Position numbers and translations under genes: made by a program | From: Jeotgalibaca sp052266715 | Lineage (GTDB): Bacteria; Bacillota; Bacilli; Lactobacillales; Aerococcaceae | DNA length: 64,000 bases | Assembly (NCBI GenBank): GCA_052266715.1 | Contig: JBQPRB010000006.1 | Strand: one strand, 5' to 3' | Part shown: positions 32,176-42,028 of the stretch, in pieces | Numbering within the stretch: position 1 is the first letter of the stretch | How the letters are laid out: each line of letters begins with the position of its first letter | The notes under the pieces: generated by a model | Database searches by the model: none | The model's input: the letters and a program-made list of their open reading frames with translations, nothing else | What the model was told of the DNA's origin: nothing

Positions 32176-35100
32176 ATGGAATGGGACCATATACCCATGG
32201 ATTCTTTTTTAGCCAATGACGTGCCTGTGAAAATTGCTGAGAAGGGTTTGCTTATTTATGAAAGTAATGAATTTGTCTCGGTTAAAGCGACCGAAAAGAA
32301 AAATAAAGTTACTTTAAAAGCAGATTTTGAAGAAGGCGATACTACTTTGGTTGTCTTCGATTATTCCAAACATCAGCTGACTGCTGAGTGCTCGTGTGAG
32401 TACTATGATACGCATATAACACCTTGCGAACATATTATAGCGGTCATATATAAATATAACGAATTAGCAACTGAACATAATACTGGACAGAAACAGAAAA
32501 AAGTTGAGCCACCTAAAAACCCCTATCAAGCAGCAGAATACATGATGACTTACATGGCAGATTTCCTTGATGCCGATACAGGGTTCAGGGGGCGCGAGAA
32601 ATTGAAGTTTGAATATCAATTCGCGATCCAATCACTGGATGATGATGAAGAGTGTTCGGTACGTATCAAAGTCGGAACGGATAAACTTTATCAAATGAAG
32701 GATATCGAACAGACGGCTCAAAATTTGTTGGGTGATTATCCGCAAGCTTTTGGTAAACATTTTGAATACGATCCAGCGGAACATTATATCGATTCCCGCG
32801 ACCGAAACATGCTGCATCTGTTGATGAACTTAAAAGATTACCGCTATCAATCGCGAAACTATTACAATTTTTCAGCCGGGAACAAGAGCGAAATCATTAT
32901 TCCCAATGTCATGATTAAAGAAGTGCTCAAGAAAATTCTGGAAATGAAGTATCACGTTGTCAAAATCCACCACCGTGATCCTGAGTATTTAGTCATAAAA
33001 GATCCGGTCGTATTCGACGAGGGCGAAACGTTGTTGCCTTTGCAGTTTGAAATATCGGAAGATCCGGAACAGGATGGCGTCTACCAGTTCCAGTCAGATG
33101 CCCTATTTGATCAGGATTTACAAGTTTTCCCGTATCAAAAAATGATGATTTACGAAAATGATATTTTCTTTTTATCTGAAGAAGATAATCGCCTTTTTCG
33201 GATTTTAGCCAATGCGACCGGGAATGACAGAACTCAAACCGTCAAAATACCCAAAACAATGATGCGCGAATTCATGACAAGTTCTTTGCCAACCGTTCAA
33301 AAACGCTTCCCTTTGAAAATTTCTCAAAAAGTCCAGGAAGAATTCCAGAGAAAACCATTGAAAGCCAAACTTTACCTGGATATGCTTGAAGGTAAACTTT
33401 GGATTGATTTGAAGTTTTTCTACGGAGAAGAAAGCTACCGTCCCATGATTTACAATGACCACAACGCCTTGCCTGAAACAGTCTTAAACGATTTGCAGGC
33501 GGAGGGTAAAATCTTGAACGTTATCTACGATTTCGAATTTGAATTTACTTATGAGGAAGACCAACTGACATTAAGTGATCCTGATGATATTTTCCGTTTC
33601 ATTTATGATGCATTGCCGGAGTTAGGTCCCTTGATGGAAGTTTATACGACCTCGAGTGTGGAACACCTGATTTATACAGCGCCAACGTCACCGCGTTTGG
33701 TGATTGACATGAATGAAAAAAGCAATCTCCTGCAAGTAACTTTCGATATTGAAGGCATCAATGAAACTGAGTTGCGTAAAATCATGAAGGATTTGGCTGC
33801 CAACAAACGCTATCGACGTTTGTCGAATGGGAAGTTGGTCAATTTGCAGGATAAAGTTTTCCAGCAGTACCAAGATACCTTGGATAAGTTGGATATAAGT
33901 CCAAGTAAAGTCAAGAGTGAGATGGAAATGCCGTTGCATCGTATTTTCGCATTAGATGATGAAATGCTGAAGCTAGCCGATTTGAAAAAACCAGTTAAAG
34001 AATTTTTGAAACGACTTGATTCATTGGAAGAAAAAAACTATCCATTTCCCGAGGCACTCTCTGCCAAATTACGTCCTTACCAAGAAGAGGGCTATCAATG
34101 GCTAAAAACATTAGATGAATATGGCTTTGGTGGTGTATTGGCCGATGACATGGGATTAGGAAAAACCATTCAAGCTCTCACTTACATTGCATCGACAATT
34201 GAAAAAGAGAATGAACCTATTTTAGTGATCTGTCCTTCCAGTGTTCTTTTCAACTGGCAAAAAGAGGCGAAACAGTTCATTCCGGGCATCGAGCCCGTCT
34301 TGATTACCGGCACCAAAGAAGAACGCGAAGCTTTGATTAAAAAAGCGAAACAAGACCAGACAAAACTTTGGATTACCTCCTATCCAGTATTGTTGCGCGA
34401 TGCGGAATATTATCAAGACATCCATTTCCGTAGTGTCATTCTGGATGAGGCACAAATCGTAAAAAATAATATTGCCAAAACGACCAAAGCCGTCCGTCAA
34501 ATCAAGGCGAACACCAAATTTGCCCTGAGCGGAACGCCTTTGGAAAATCAACTGGGAGAACTGTATTCAATCTTCTCGATTGTGGTACCGGGTCTGTTTC
34601 CCACTCAAAAAGGGTTCAAGGATTTGGACATCGCCCAAATTAATCGTAAAATCCGTCCATTCGTATTACGTCGCTTGAAGAAAGACGTGTTAACAGAGTT
34701 GCCGGACAAAGTGGAATCAATCGAGTATATCGATTTGGCTGAAAGCCAAAAATCGTTATATCTCTCCCAATTACGTTTGGTGCGTAACGAAACCAGCGAG
34801 TTGCTGGATGCAGGGACGGTCGACGAGAACCGCATCAAGATTTTGGCAGGGCTAACCCGATTACGCCAAATCTGTTGCGATCCGCGTCTGGTTAATCCGG
34901 ATTATGAAGGCGAGTCAGCGAAGCTAACTCGTTTGATGGAATACTTGGATAATGCCCGCGAAAATGGTAAACGCGTTGTGCTGTTCTCACAATTCACCCA
35001 AATGCTGCAACTGATTCAAAAACGATTAGCCGAACAAAACCGTGATTATTTTTATTTGGATGGCCGCACTGCCAATATTGATCGTTTGAAACTGACGACC

Positions 35101-35427
35101 CGTTTCAACGAAGGTGAGAAAGATCTATTCTTGATTTCGTTACGGGCAGGTGGAACGGGTCTGAATTTGACCGGTGGCGATACGGTTATCTTATATGATA
35201 GCTGGTGGAACCCTGCCGTTGAAAGCCAGGCTACCGACCGCGTTCATCGCTTCGGTCAAACCAAAAAAGTCCAGGTTATCCGCATGATTTGTGCGGGAAC
35301 CATTGAGGAACGTATAAACGAATTACAAGGCAAGAAAAGGGAATTGATTGACCAAGTCATTACGGAAGGAAAGCAATCTTTCAGTAGCTTGACGAAGGAC
35401 GAAATCATGACGATTTTAGCAGAATGA
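32176..35427 (+). CDS. SWIM-domain SNF2 family helicase
   Basis: A 1083-residue Swi2/Snf2 DNA translocase. The N-terminal SWIM zinc motif reads CSCEYYD...CEHI (about residues 71-87), a long middle domain follows, and the two RecA-like lobes fill the C-terminal 450 residues. These show DDMGLGKTIQ (Walker A), LDEAQ (DEAQ box), SGTPLEN and the motif VI segment QATDRVHRFGQ. It likely remodels protein-DNA or RNA polymerase complexes in the cytoplasm, RapA-like. ATG at 32176 follows GGGAGGG; an upstream ATG at 32149 lacks a ribosome site. Confidence 0.93.
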   Translation: MEWDHIPMDSFLANDVPVKIAEKGLLIYESNEFVSVKATEKKNKVTLKADFEEGDTTLVVFDYSKHQLTAECSCEYYDTHITPCEHIIAVIYKYNELATEHNTGQKQKKVEPPKNPYQAAEYMMTYMADFLDADTGFRGREKLKFEYQFAIQSLDDDEECSVRIKVGTDKLYQMKDIEQTAQNLLGDYPQAFGKHFEYDPAEHYIDSRDRNMLHLLMNLKDYRYQSRNYYNFSAGNKSEIIIPNVMIKEVLKKILEMKYHVVKIHHRDPEYLVIKDPVVFDEGETLLPLQFEISEDPEQDGVYQFQSDALFDQDLQVFPYQKMMIYENDIFFLSEEDNRLFRILANATGNDRTQTVKIPKTMMREFMTSSLPTVQKRFPLKISQKVQEEFQRKPLKAKLYLDMLEGKLWIDLKFFYGEESYRPMIYNDHNALPETVLNDLQAEGKILNVIYDFEFEFTYEEDQLTLSDPDDIFRFIYDALPELGPLMEVYTTSSVEHLIYTAPTSPRLVIDMNEKSNLLQVTFDIEGINETELRKIMKDLAANKRYRRLSNGKLVNLQDKVFQQYQDTLDKLDISPSKVKSEMEMPLHRIFALDDEMLKLADLKKPVKEFLKRLDSLEEKNYPFPEALSAKLRPYQEEGYQWLKTLDEYGFGGVLADDMGLGKTIQALTYIASTIEKENEPILVICPSSVLFNWQKEAKQFIPGIEPVLITGTKEEREALIKKAKQDQTKLWITSYPVLLRDAEYYQDIHFRSVILDEAQIVKNNIAKTTKAVRQIKANTKFALSGTPLENQLGELYSIFSIVVPGLFPTQKGFKDLDIAQINRKIRPFVLRRLKKDVLTELPDKVESIEYIDLAESQKSLYLSQLRLVRNETSELLDAGTVDENRIKILAGLTRLRQICCDPRLVNPDYEGESAKLTRLMEYLDNARENGKRVVLFSQFTQMLQLIQKRLAEQNRDYFYLDGRTANIDRLKLTTRFNEGEKDLFLISLRAGGTGLNLTGGDTVILYDSWWNPAVESQATDRVHRFGQTKKVQVIRMICAGTIEERINELQGKKRELIDQVITEGKQSFSSLTKDEIMTILAE

Positions 35428-35435
35428 AGTAACCT

Positions 35436-35460
35436 CCCCACTGATTAAGGTGGGGATTTT
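35436..35460 (+). terminator. Rho-independent terminator
   Basis: CCCCAC/GTGGGG with an 8-nt loop and ATTTTT tail. Confidence 0.85.
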
Positions 35461-35564
35461 TAATTTGCCACAATTGGTAACGTTCTCATCGTGGCGGCGG
35501 TCATGCTATAATAATATTAAATGAAAGGTTGCTGGGAATTTAATGAAAGTGTAGGTGAATCCTT

Positions 35565-37088
35565 GTGGCAACTAAAAATGCTGTTGGAAAGTTAGAAAAC
35601 ATTTATACGGAAGTGACCGAGCTACGGGAAGCCGTTTTTAAAGAAGGGCAAAAGTTGTATGAAGAGTGGCTACCGTTAATTGAGCGAGAAGATTACCGCG
35701 AGAGTGCTCTGAACCTCGCTTATTATGTAGCATTGCGCCGCCGTGATATTCGTTCTTTGCAGGTTAAGTTATCGAAGTGGGGGCTTTCTTCATTAGGACG
35801 GTTGGAAGCTAAAGTATTGCCACAACTGGATGCGTTACTGGTTGTTTTATCCAAATTGCTGGATAAGGATTTGAAACTACTCCATGAAATCGATTCTTCG
35901 GAAATGGCAAAACTTCGTGTTGATTACCTGGAGAAGCATACCGACGAAGTTTTCGGTCCTAAACCGAAAAAAAGGTATACGCGCATCATGGTCACCATGC
36001 CAACAGAAGCCAGTAAAGACGAAGCTTTTATTGTTAAATTACTGGAAGAAGGAATGGAAATCGCCCGCATCAATTGTGGGCATGATGATGTTAAAACGTG
36101 GCAAAAAATGGTCAAGAATATCAAGGCAGCAGAAAAGAAAACCGAGAAAAAATGTCGCATTTATTTTGATATCGCAGGGCCAAAAATTCGCATCGATAGC
36201 ATTTTTACAACGCAACCGGACGCCCGCTTAAAAACAGGTGACCAATTTTTTATAACGGCAGAAGAATCGGTACGTGCTTTCTATGAGCAAAGTATCGTAG
36301 TTGGCTGTCAGAATAAAGACATTTTGGAACAGCTGGTGGAAGGTGACACGATTGCCCTGGATGATGGCGTTGTGGAAGGGCGGGTTGTGAGTGTCAAACC
36401 TGAAGGCGCAATCGTTCAGGTCGACCGGGCAAGCAAGGCTAAAGGGGTCCGCTTGAAGGCACAAAAAGGAATCAATTTTCCGGATACCACGACCAAAATT
36501 CCGTTGATAACGGATAAAGACCGGCAGGATTTAGAAGGGATTCAGGAATATGCAGATATTCTTGGTTTTTCATTTGTCAAAGACGTGACGGATGTGGATG
36601 CGCTCCAGCAAGAGCTGGAAAATAGCCTGGGTAAAGAACGGGCACGTGAGATCCCTATCATCGTCAAAATTGAAACGCTCCAAAGTATTGATCACTTGGT
36701 GGATATCATTATCCATTCGGCAGGTAAAAACAAATTCGGTGTGATGATTGCCAGAGGTGACTTGGCCGTGGAGGCAGGGTTCCTGCGCTTGTCTGAATTG
36801 CAGGAAGAAATCCTCTGGGTTTGTGAAGCGGCACATGTACCGGTAATTTGGGCAACGCAAGTGTTGGAGACGCTCGTCAAAGAAGGAATTCCAACGCGGG
36901 CAGAAATAACAGATGCCACAATGGGCGGGCGTTCTGAATGTGTCATGTTGAATAAAGGTGACTACATCGAAGAAGGTCTGCAAATGCTGGATGATTTACT
37001 GATTCGCTCCCAGGAGCATCAATACAAAAAATCAGCTCGTTTACGGGCGTTGGGTATTGCTGAAAAAGCCTGGCGGAAAAACAAGTAA
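35565..37088 (+). CDS. Divergent pyruvate-kinase-like protein
   Basis: A 507-residue protein. The first ~140 residues are helical and absent from true pyruvate kinases. Residues 140-505 follow the PK barrel: MEIARINCGHDD (for the usual NFSHG), FDIAGPKIRI, ALDDGVVEG, IVKIETLQSI (catalytic Lys kept), MIARGDLAVEAGF and WATQVLETLVKEGIPTRAE (for ATQMLDSM). The C-terminal allosteric domain is missing. It is therefore not the house-keeping pyk, and its activity is unknown. Start GTG behind GTAGGTGAAT. It is monocistronic. Confidence 0.8.
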   Translation: MATKNAVGKLENIYTEVTELREAVFKEGQKLYEEWLPLIEREDYRESALNLAYYVALRRRDIRSLQVKLSKWGLSSLGRLEAKVLPQLDALLVVLSKLLDKDLKLLHEIDSSEMAKLRVDYLEKHTDEVFGPKPKKRYTRIMVTMPTEASKDEAFIVKLLEEGMEIARINCGHDDVKTWQKMVKNIKAAEKKTEKKCRIYFDIAGPKIRIDSIFTTQPDARLKTGDQFFITAEESVRAFYEQSIVVGCQNKDILEQLVEGDTIALDDGVVEGRVVSVKPEGAIVQVDRASKAKGVRLKAQKGINFPDTTTKIPLITDKDRQDLEGIQEYADILGFSFVKDVTDVDALQQELENSLGKERAREIPIIVKIETLQSIDHLVDIIIHSAGKNKFGVMIARGDLAVEAGFLRLSELQEEILWVCEAAHVPVIWATQVLETLVKEGIPTRAEITDATMGGRSECVMLNKGDYIEEGLQMLDDLLIRSQEHQYKKSARLRALGIAEKAWRKNK

Positions 37089-37126
37089 AACGAAGGCCGT
37101 GGATAATATCCTGGCCTTCGTTTCAT
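37088..37126 (+). terminator. Rho-independent terminator
   Basis: AAACGAAGGCC/GGCCTTCGTTT, 14-nt loop. Confidence 0.85.
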
Positions 37127-37222
37127 TTGAACAAACGACACAATATTCCTTTCGACTTGACAGGCCATCATTCATCACGCAAACTGAAACAAAACCAATC
37201 TGATTATTAACGAGGGAACCCT

Positions 37223-38191
37223 ATGAATGCCTTAACGAAATTTATATTAAAAGTATTTTCATCTCCGAAAATTGACATGCAGGAAAGCTACATGCGGGTC
37301 CGTAAATTCCAGGAATTAGCTGTGACACCCGCAAGAGAACGCTACCGTATTCTGGACCGGAAAATATATTCTGAAGATTTATCCCATGAGATTCCCGTAA
37401 GGATTTTCCATCCCAAGGAAAAACGTAGCAACGAACTCCTTTTGTTTTTTCACGGTGGTGGTTGGGTGATCGGGAGCATTGATTCCTACACGCGTGATTG
37501 TATTCAAATGGCAGATGAACTGGGAAGGACAATCTTGGCTGTTGATTACTTAAAAGCACCAGAAAATCCATTTCCAGCAGGATTCGACGACTGCTATCGG
37601 GTGGCAGATTTACTGATCAATCACCCGGAACTTACCGGGATAACCGGTGCAGATGATCTTACAATCATCGGAAATTCAGCAGGGGGAAATTTGGCGGCGG
37701 CGGTTTCTTTGCGATTGCGGGATGAAGGTAAACAGTTACCGAATAAACAAATATTAATCAATCCGGTGACACACTGGAATCACGATGAGCGCTCGCCGTT
37801 TGCGAGTGTTGAAGAAAATGGCTACGATTACGGCTTGACTGCCAAAAAGATGCAAGAATATATGGAAATGTATGAACCCGACGAAACTAAACGGCAGTCT
37901 CCCTATATCGCTCCACTCATGGCCGGAGACTTTTCCAATCAACCTGAAACCCTGATAATCACTTCAGAGTTTGATCCATTGCGTGATGAAGGGGAAGCTT
38001 ATGGCCATCTCTTGAAAGATGCCGGAAATGATGTCCGGATTTTCCGGGCGAATGACACGGTCCATAACTATATATTTGGACCACTCACACCTGAAATTGA
38101 AATTAAATCCTACCACTTAATGGAAGAATTTTTGGACAACCGACTGAGAGGAAGTGACACATTTGGAAAAAAGGAAGATGACGAATCGTAA
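37223..38191 (+). CDS. Alpha/beta hydrolase (HSL-type esterase)
   Basis: A 322-residue esterase of the hormone-sensitive-lipase group. The oxyanion motif HGGGW is near residue 76, and nucleophile elbow GNSAGG near 152. Asp in SEFDPLRDEG near 255 and His in NDTVHNYIFG near 285 complete the triad. Its end overlaps the acyltransferase gene by 14 nt, and the DUF6320 gene follows. The three form one cassette, suggesting ester formation and hydrolysis on a shared molecule (inference). Confidence 0.9.
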   Translation: MNALTKFILKVFSSPKIDMQESYMRVRKFQELAVTPARERYRILDRKIYSEDLSHEIPVRIFHPKEKRSNELLLFFHGGGWVIGSIDSYTRDCIQMADELGRTILAVDYLKAPENPFPAGFDDCYRVADLLINHPELTGITGADDLTIIGNSAGGNLAAAVSLRLRDEGKQLPNKQILINPVTHWNHDERSPFASVEENGYDYGLTAKKMQEYMEMYEPDETKRQSPYIAPLMAGDFSNQPETLIITSEFDPLRDEGEAYGHLLKDAGNDVRIFRANDTVHNYIFGPLTPEIEIKSYHLMEEFLDNRLRGSDTFGKKEDDES

Positions 38192-39539
38192 AAAATGGGT
38201 ACGGCTGGATAATGCCTCCAACATCTTTCTGGCTGCCATGTCAAATCGGGACAGCAAAGTGTTTCGGCTCAGTGTCGAAGTAACAGAGGTCGTGGATTCC
38301 GACTTATTACAACAAGCGTTGAACAAGGTTTATAATCAGTACAAGCTTTACCACAGTGTCTTGCGCCGTGGTATCTTTTGGTATTATTTGGAAGAGAGCG
38401 ACTTAAAACCAACTGTTGAATTGGATACAAATCCGACTTGTCAGCCTCTTTATCATTTTGATCGCAAAGAATTATTATTCCGCGTTGTCTATTGGAAGAA
38501 AAGGATCAGTATCGAAGTTTTTCATGTACTGTCTGACGGCACCGGTGCGATGTGGTTTCTGCAAGATTTATTGACGGAATATCTACGTTTGCGTCATCCT
38601 GAAATCGAGTCCGAGGCGCTCCAAATTGCCAGATATATCCACGATAAATCAAGCGAGGACAGCTTCGCACGCCATTTCCGCAGTAAAGAACAGCGTAGTT
38701 TCTCGAAAGCGACCCAGTCGGCATTGCAGAAATTCGAAGAAGCCAGGGTTAAGACCCAAGAACTTTTATTTCCAAAAAATAAATCAGACCAGAAAAAAGT
38801 TTATCACTACAAGGGAACCTATACACCGGATAACCGTCCCCGAGTCGTTGAAATGGAAATGCCAGTCAAGGAAATTATCCGTTTGGCCAAGCAGGAACAA
38901 GTCTCTTTAACATTGTTTTTAACGGCTTTATTTATGGAGTCGGTTCGCAAAAGTGAACCAGATTTTAGAGGGAACGAAACAATGGCAGTTTCCGTCCCGG
39001 TCAACCTACGGCAATATTTCCCTTCGGAATCAGCCCGTAATTTTTTTGCCGTGACGCGTTTGGAATATACCTATAAAAAAGAAAAAGAGAATACCATTTC
39101 CGAAATTTGTGAGGAGTTAAAAGAACAATTTGACCCGCAGTTGAAGAAGGAGTACCTTGAAAACTGGCTGACGCGTCTGATTTATTATGAATATCACCCA
39201 ATCGGGCGACTGGTGCCAAGGCCAATAAAAGACTTTGCTTTAAAAATGGTTAACTTTAATAATAATCGTCAACTGACCTTGGCGATTTCAAATCTCGGGC
39301 GCGTGAGTTTCCCGGAACTGGTGGACTCATTGATTAAGCAGGTGTACTTTCATACCATTGCCGTTCGACCACAATTCTGCGCCATCAGCCATAATGATAG
39401 CTTTACGATATCTTTCACCTCACCGTACATAGAAACGGATATTTTCCAACAGTTCGCCAAGTACTTGACGAACGAAGGTGTTCCAGTAACCGTAACCGTT
39501 AATAAAGTGACGGAAGAAGAGTTGGGAGGGGATGCATGA
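38178..39539 (+). CDS. Condensation/alcohol acetyltransferase-like protein
   Basis: A 453-residue member of the CAT/condensation/alcohol-acetyltransferase superfamily. The HxxxDG active site is present as HVLSDGTGAMWFLQ near residue 116, and the second half carries a DFALKM/SNLGRV block typical of the fold. These enzymes transfer acyl groups from CoA or carrier proteins. Start is uncertain: ATG 38178 gives the family-like MTNRKKWVRLDNA, while GTG 38154 and TTG 38163 are also open. The gene overlaps both neighbours. Confidence 0.82.
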   Translation: MTNRKKWVRLDNASNIFLAAMSNRDSKVFRLSVEVTEVVDSDLLQQALNKVYNQYKLYHSVLRRGIFWYYLEESDLKPTVELDTNPTCQPLYHFDRKELLFRVVYWKKRISIEVFHVLSDGTGAMWFLQDLLTEYLRLRHPEIESEALQIARYIHDKSSEDSFARHFRSKEQRSFSKATQSALQKFEEARVKTQELLFPKNKSDQKKVYHYKGTYTPDNRPRVVEMEMPVKEIIRLAKQEQVSLTLFLTALFMESVRKSEPDFRGNETMAVSVPVNLRQYFPSESARNFFAVTRLEYTYKKEKENTISEICEELKEQFDPQLKKEYLENWLTRLIYYEYHPIGRLVPRPIKDFALKMVNFNNNRQLTLAISNLGRVSFPELVDSLIKQVYFHTIAVRPQFCAISHNDSFTISFTSPYIETDIFQQFAKYLTNEGVPVTVTVNKVTEEELGGDA

Positions 39540-40201
39540 TGCGTAAATGTGTCAATTGCGAAGTAGAAATAAAGGGTGATTGGGAGCATTGCCCGCTTTG
39601 TGAGTTGCCGCTTGATTTAAACGAAAAAATAACACCGAGTTCCTATCCCGATGTGCCTTTAAAATACAACAAACAGCGCATCACCAAATGGCTATTGGTG
39701 CTTTCCGTGCTTCTGATATTTATTATTTTGGGACTGGGAATGATTTGGCGCGGACGTATCCAGTGGCTGCAGGCGGCTTTATTTGGGATCATGACGACTT
39801 GGCTAGTGGTGGTCATTATTTTGCGTAAACGTCGTAATATAGCGAAAAGTATCTTGTATTTGTTGATTGCCTTGTCTTTATTGTGCACCTATCTAGACTA
39901 TTTGATCGGTTGGACGGGGTGGTCGACGACTTTTGCGGTTCCAATTATCTGTAGTGCATCCATTATCGGAATGTTTATTGCCTCGCGGTTCATGAAAATG
40001 CGAACGTCTGATTATATTTTGTATTTGGTGGCTGCGGAAATAATGGGCTTAATCCCGATAATCTTTTTGATTTTTGACTGGGTCGATACACCCATTCCGA
40101 GTTTAATTTCAATCGGCTTGAGTGCCTTGATGCTCATTCTCATCTTTATTTACCAAGGCTCAGAGATTTTACGGGAATTCCAAAAGCGGACATTTATCTA
40201 A
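39536..40201 (+). CDS. DUF6320-type zinc-ribbon membrane protein
   Basis: A 221-residue protein with an N-terminal zinc ribbon (CVNC at residues 4-7 and CPLC near 19-22), then about six membrane segments and a cytoplasmic tail. It resembles the DUF6320 proteins that I recall next to acetyltransferase-like genes. Its ATG overlaps the previous stop (ATGATG around TGA), so expression is coupled. Function is unknown; it may anchor or serve the esterase/acyltransferase pair at the membrane. Confidence 0.78.
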   Translation: MMRKCVNCEVEIKGDWEHCPLCELPLDLNEKITPSSYPDVPLKYNKQRITKWLLVLSVLLIFIILGLGMIWRGRIQWLQAALFGIMTTWLVVVIILRKRRNIAKSILYLLIALSLLCTYLDYLIGWTGWSTTFAVPIICSASIIGMFIASRFMKMRTSDYILYLVAAEIMGLIPIIFLIFDWVDTPIPSLISIGLSALMLILIFIYQGSEILREFQKRTFI

Positions 40202-40282
40202 AATGTTTCAATTTCGTAACATTTCAGAACCATTTAACACTATGGTACGATAAGTGTACAAATGTGATTGGGGGTTGGAGAA

Positions 40283-40921
40283 ATGAGATTGAAACATTTG
40301 GTATGGCTTTCAGCGTTTTTCGTTCTTGCGGGTTGCAGTACGAATACTGATAGTGAGGAATCTATATCTTCAGAAACGATCAGTGAAGATACGGGTTTAG
40401 ATTCGAATGAATCCAGTATTGCAACAGAAGAATCGCGCGGAACAGGCGGGACAACAGCAAGTGAAGGTGAAGAAACCGAGAGTTTGGACCTATATATCCC
40501 AGATGTGTTGAAGCAAGATGAAGGTACCGAAGATTATGACCAGGTCATCGCAATTGCTGAGGAGTACGCTTCAAGCACAGAAGGGGCCGAAGAAGGTCTA
40601 TTCACGATTTTTTATACAGGTTATTATTTAGAAAATGCTGATGGCACCTTGCAAGGTTATTTCATCGGAATGAACCGGACAGGTAAGCCATTAACAGATT
40701 TGCAATTCGTATTAGACTTTACCGTTAATGAAACCAAAGTTTGGGACAATCAACTTGTTTACCTGGAGGAATCAGAATTTGGACAATTTCCAAATGAATC
40801 AGCTTTCCCATTCTTCTTACAAGCAACACCAGGAACGGAAGAAACACTGATGTCAGCTGAACCAGGCAATATTCAAATTTCCATCACTGATATTCAAGAA
40901 GGACTTTCCGTAAGCGAGTAG
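40283..40921 (+). CDS. Ser/Glu-rich lipoprotein
   Basis: A 212-residue predicted lipoprotein with lipobox LAGC (Cys18), a Ser/Thr/Glu-rich spacer to about residue 80, and a globular C-terminal domain of about 130 residues resembling extracellular immunoglobulin-like modules (DUF4352/DUF5067 style, from memory). ATG follows GGGGGTTGGAG. It lies 81 nt behind the cassette and may or may not belong to it. The terminator overlaps the stop codon. Confidence 0.72.
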   Translation: MRLKHLVWLSAFFVLAGCSTNTDSEESISSETISEDTGLDSNESSIATEESRGTGGTTASEGEETESLDLYIPDVLKQDEGTEDYDQVIAIAEEYASSTEGAEEGLFTIFYTGYYLENADGTLQGYFIGMNRTGKPLTDLQFVLDFTVNETKVWDNQLVYLEESEFGQFPNESAFPFFLQATPGTEETLMSAEPGNIQISITDIQEGLSVSE

Positions 40922-40946
40922 GCGATGCCTACCGCTTATTTTTTTT
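40911..40946 (+). terminator. Terminator overlapping the lipoprotein stop
   Basis: TAAGCGAGTAGGC/GCCTACCGCTTA (one bulged A), then eight T. Confidence 0.85.
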
Positions 40947-41008
40947 GTGCAGCGTTGGGGTATAAGTGCGCACTAAACCTCGATAGTCAAACCATTTCCT
41001 GTTTTTAT

Positions 41009-41060
41009 TTGACAATATTTCGAATTCGAGATATAATTAATTCGAATTCAAGATAAATAG
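41009..41060 (+). promoter_or_regulatory. Sigma-A promoter with two MhqR-like operators
   Basis: TTGACA, 17-bp spacer, TATAAT (41032-41037). The spacer is filled by TATTTCGAATTCGAGATA, one mismatch from the MhqR palindrome TATCTCGAATTCGAGATA as I recall it. A second copy, AATTCGAATTCAAGATAA, follows the -10. Repressor binding here would block polymerase directly. Confidence 0.72.
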
Positions 41061-41082
41061 TCCGAAAAAGGAGCAAACATAT

Positions 41083-42015
41083 ATGAAAACTCAAGGAATC
41101 CACCACATCACAGCTATCGTAGGCAATGCGCAAGAAAACGTAGACTTCTATGCAGGTATTTTGGGATTGCGCTTAATCAAAAAAACAGTCAATTTTGACG
41201 ATCCAGGAACGTATCACCTTTACTTCGGTGATCAAGGCGGAAAACCGGGTACAGTGATTACTTTCTTCCCTTGGAACAAGGCACACAAAGGCAAAATTGG
41301 GGGCGGACAAGTCGGCGTAACAACATATGCAGTCCCAACTGGTGCTTTGCCTTTTTGGGAAAGACGCCTCAGAAAATTTGATATTACCTTCCACAAATCA
41401 ACACGATTTGGTGAAACGTACCTTCAATTCACAGATTACCACGGACTGATTTTGGAAATCGTCGAACGCGAAGAGGGAGCACCAACAGAGTGGACCCATG
41501 GTGAAGTCACACCAGAGGTCGGCATCAAAGGTTTTGGTGGTGCCATTTTATTCTCCACCAATCCGGCTGATACCATTCGTACTGTGGAAAATGTAATGGG
41601 TCTGGAAAAAGTCGGCGAAGAAGGCGATATCATCCGCCTGCGTTCAAGCGCAGATATCGGAAACATCGTAGATATCAAACAAACCACCGTACCAAGAGGG
41701 GAAATGGGTGTCGGAACGGTTCACCACATCGCTTGGCGGGCAAACGACAGAGAGAATCTGCTCGAGTGGCAAGAACACGTTCGGAAAAATAATCACCACG
41801 TAACCGAAGTGAAGGATCGCAATTACTTTAATGCCATCTATTACCGGGAAAAAGGTGAAATTCTATTTGAAATCGCAACCGATACCCCAGGCTTTACCGC
41901 TGATGAAGCAATTGCAGAATTAGGTTCCGCAATCAAATTACCGGAACAATATGAAACACGCCGTGAAGAATTGACTGCTGGCCTTCAACCGATTGAAGTT
42001 CGTAACCTAGACTAA
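41083..42015 (+). CDS. mhqO: Ring-cleaving dioxygenase (MhqO/MhqA-like)
   Basis: A 310-residue two-domain glyoxalase/VOC-fold enzyme of the type annotated as ring-cleaving dioxygenase. Metal ligands are in GIHHITAIVG (His near residue 6), TVHHIAWR (His near 214) and ILFEIATDTPGF (Glu near 264). In Bacillus the MhqA/O enzymes are tied to resistance to methylhydroquinone and other quinones. The MhqR-type operators in its promoter agree. Start ATG behind AAAAAGGAG. Confidence 0.88.
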   Translation: MKTQGIHHITAIVGNAQENVDFYAGILGLRLIKKTVNFDDPGTYHLYFGDQGGKPGTVITFFPWNKAHKGKIGGGQVGVTTYAVPTGALPFWERRLRKFDITFHKSTRFGETYLQFTDYHGLILEIVEREEGAPTEWTHGEVTPEVGIKGFGGAILFSTNPADTIRTVENVMGLEKVGEEGDIIRLRSSADIGNIVDIKQTTVPRGEMGVGTVHHIAWRANDRENLLEWQEHVRKNNHHVTEVKDRNYFNAIYYREKGEILFEIATDTPGFTADEAIAELGSAIKLPEQYETRREELTAGLQPIEVRNLD

Positions 42016-42028
42016 AGACATATCCAAG

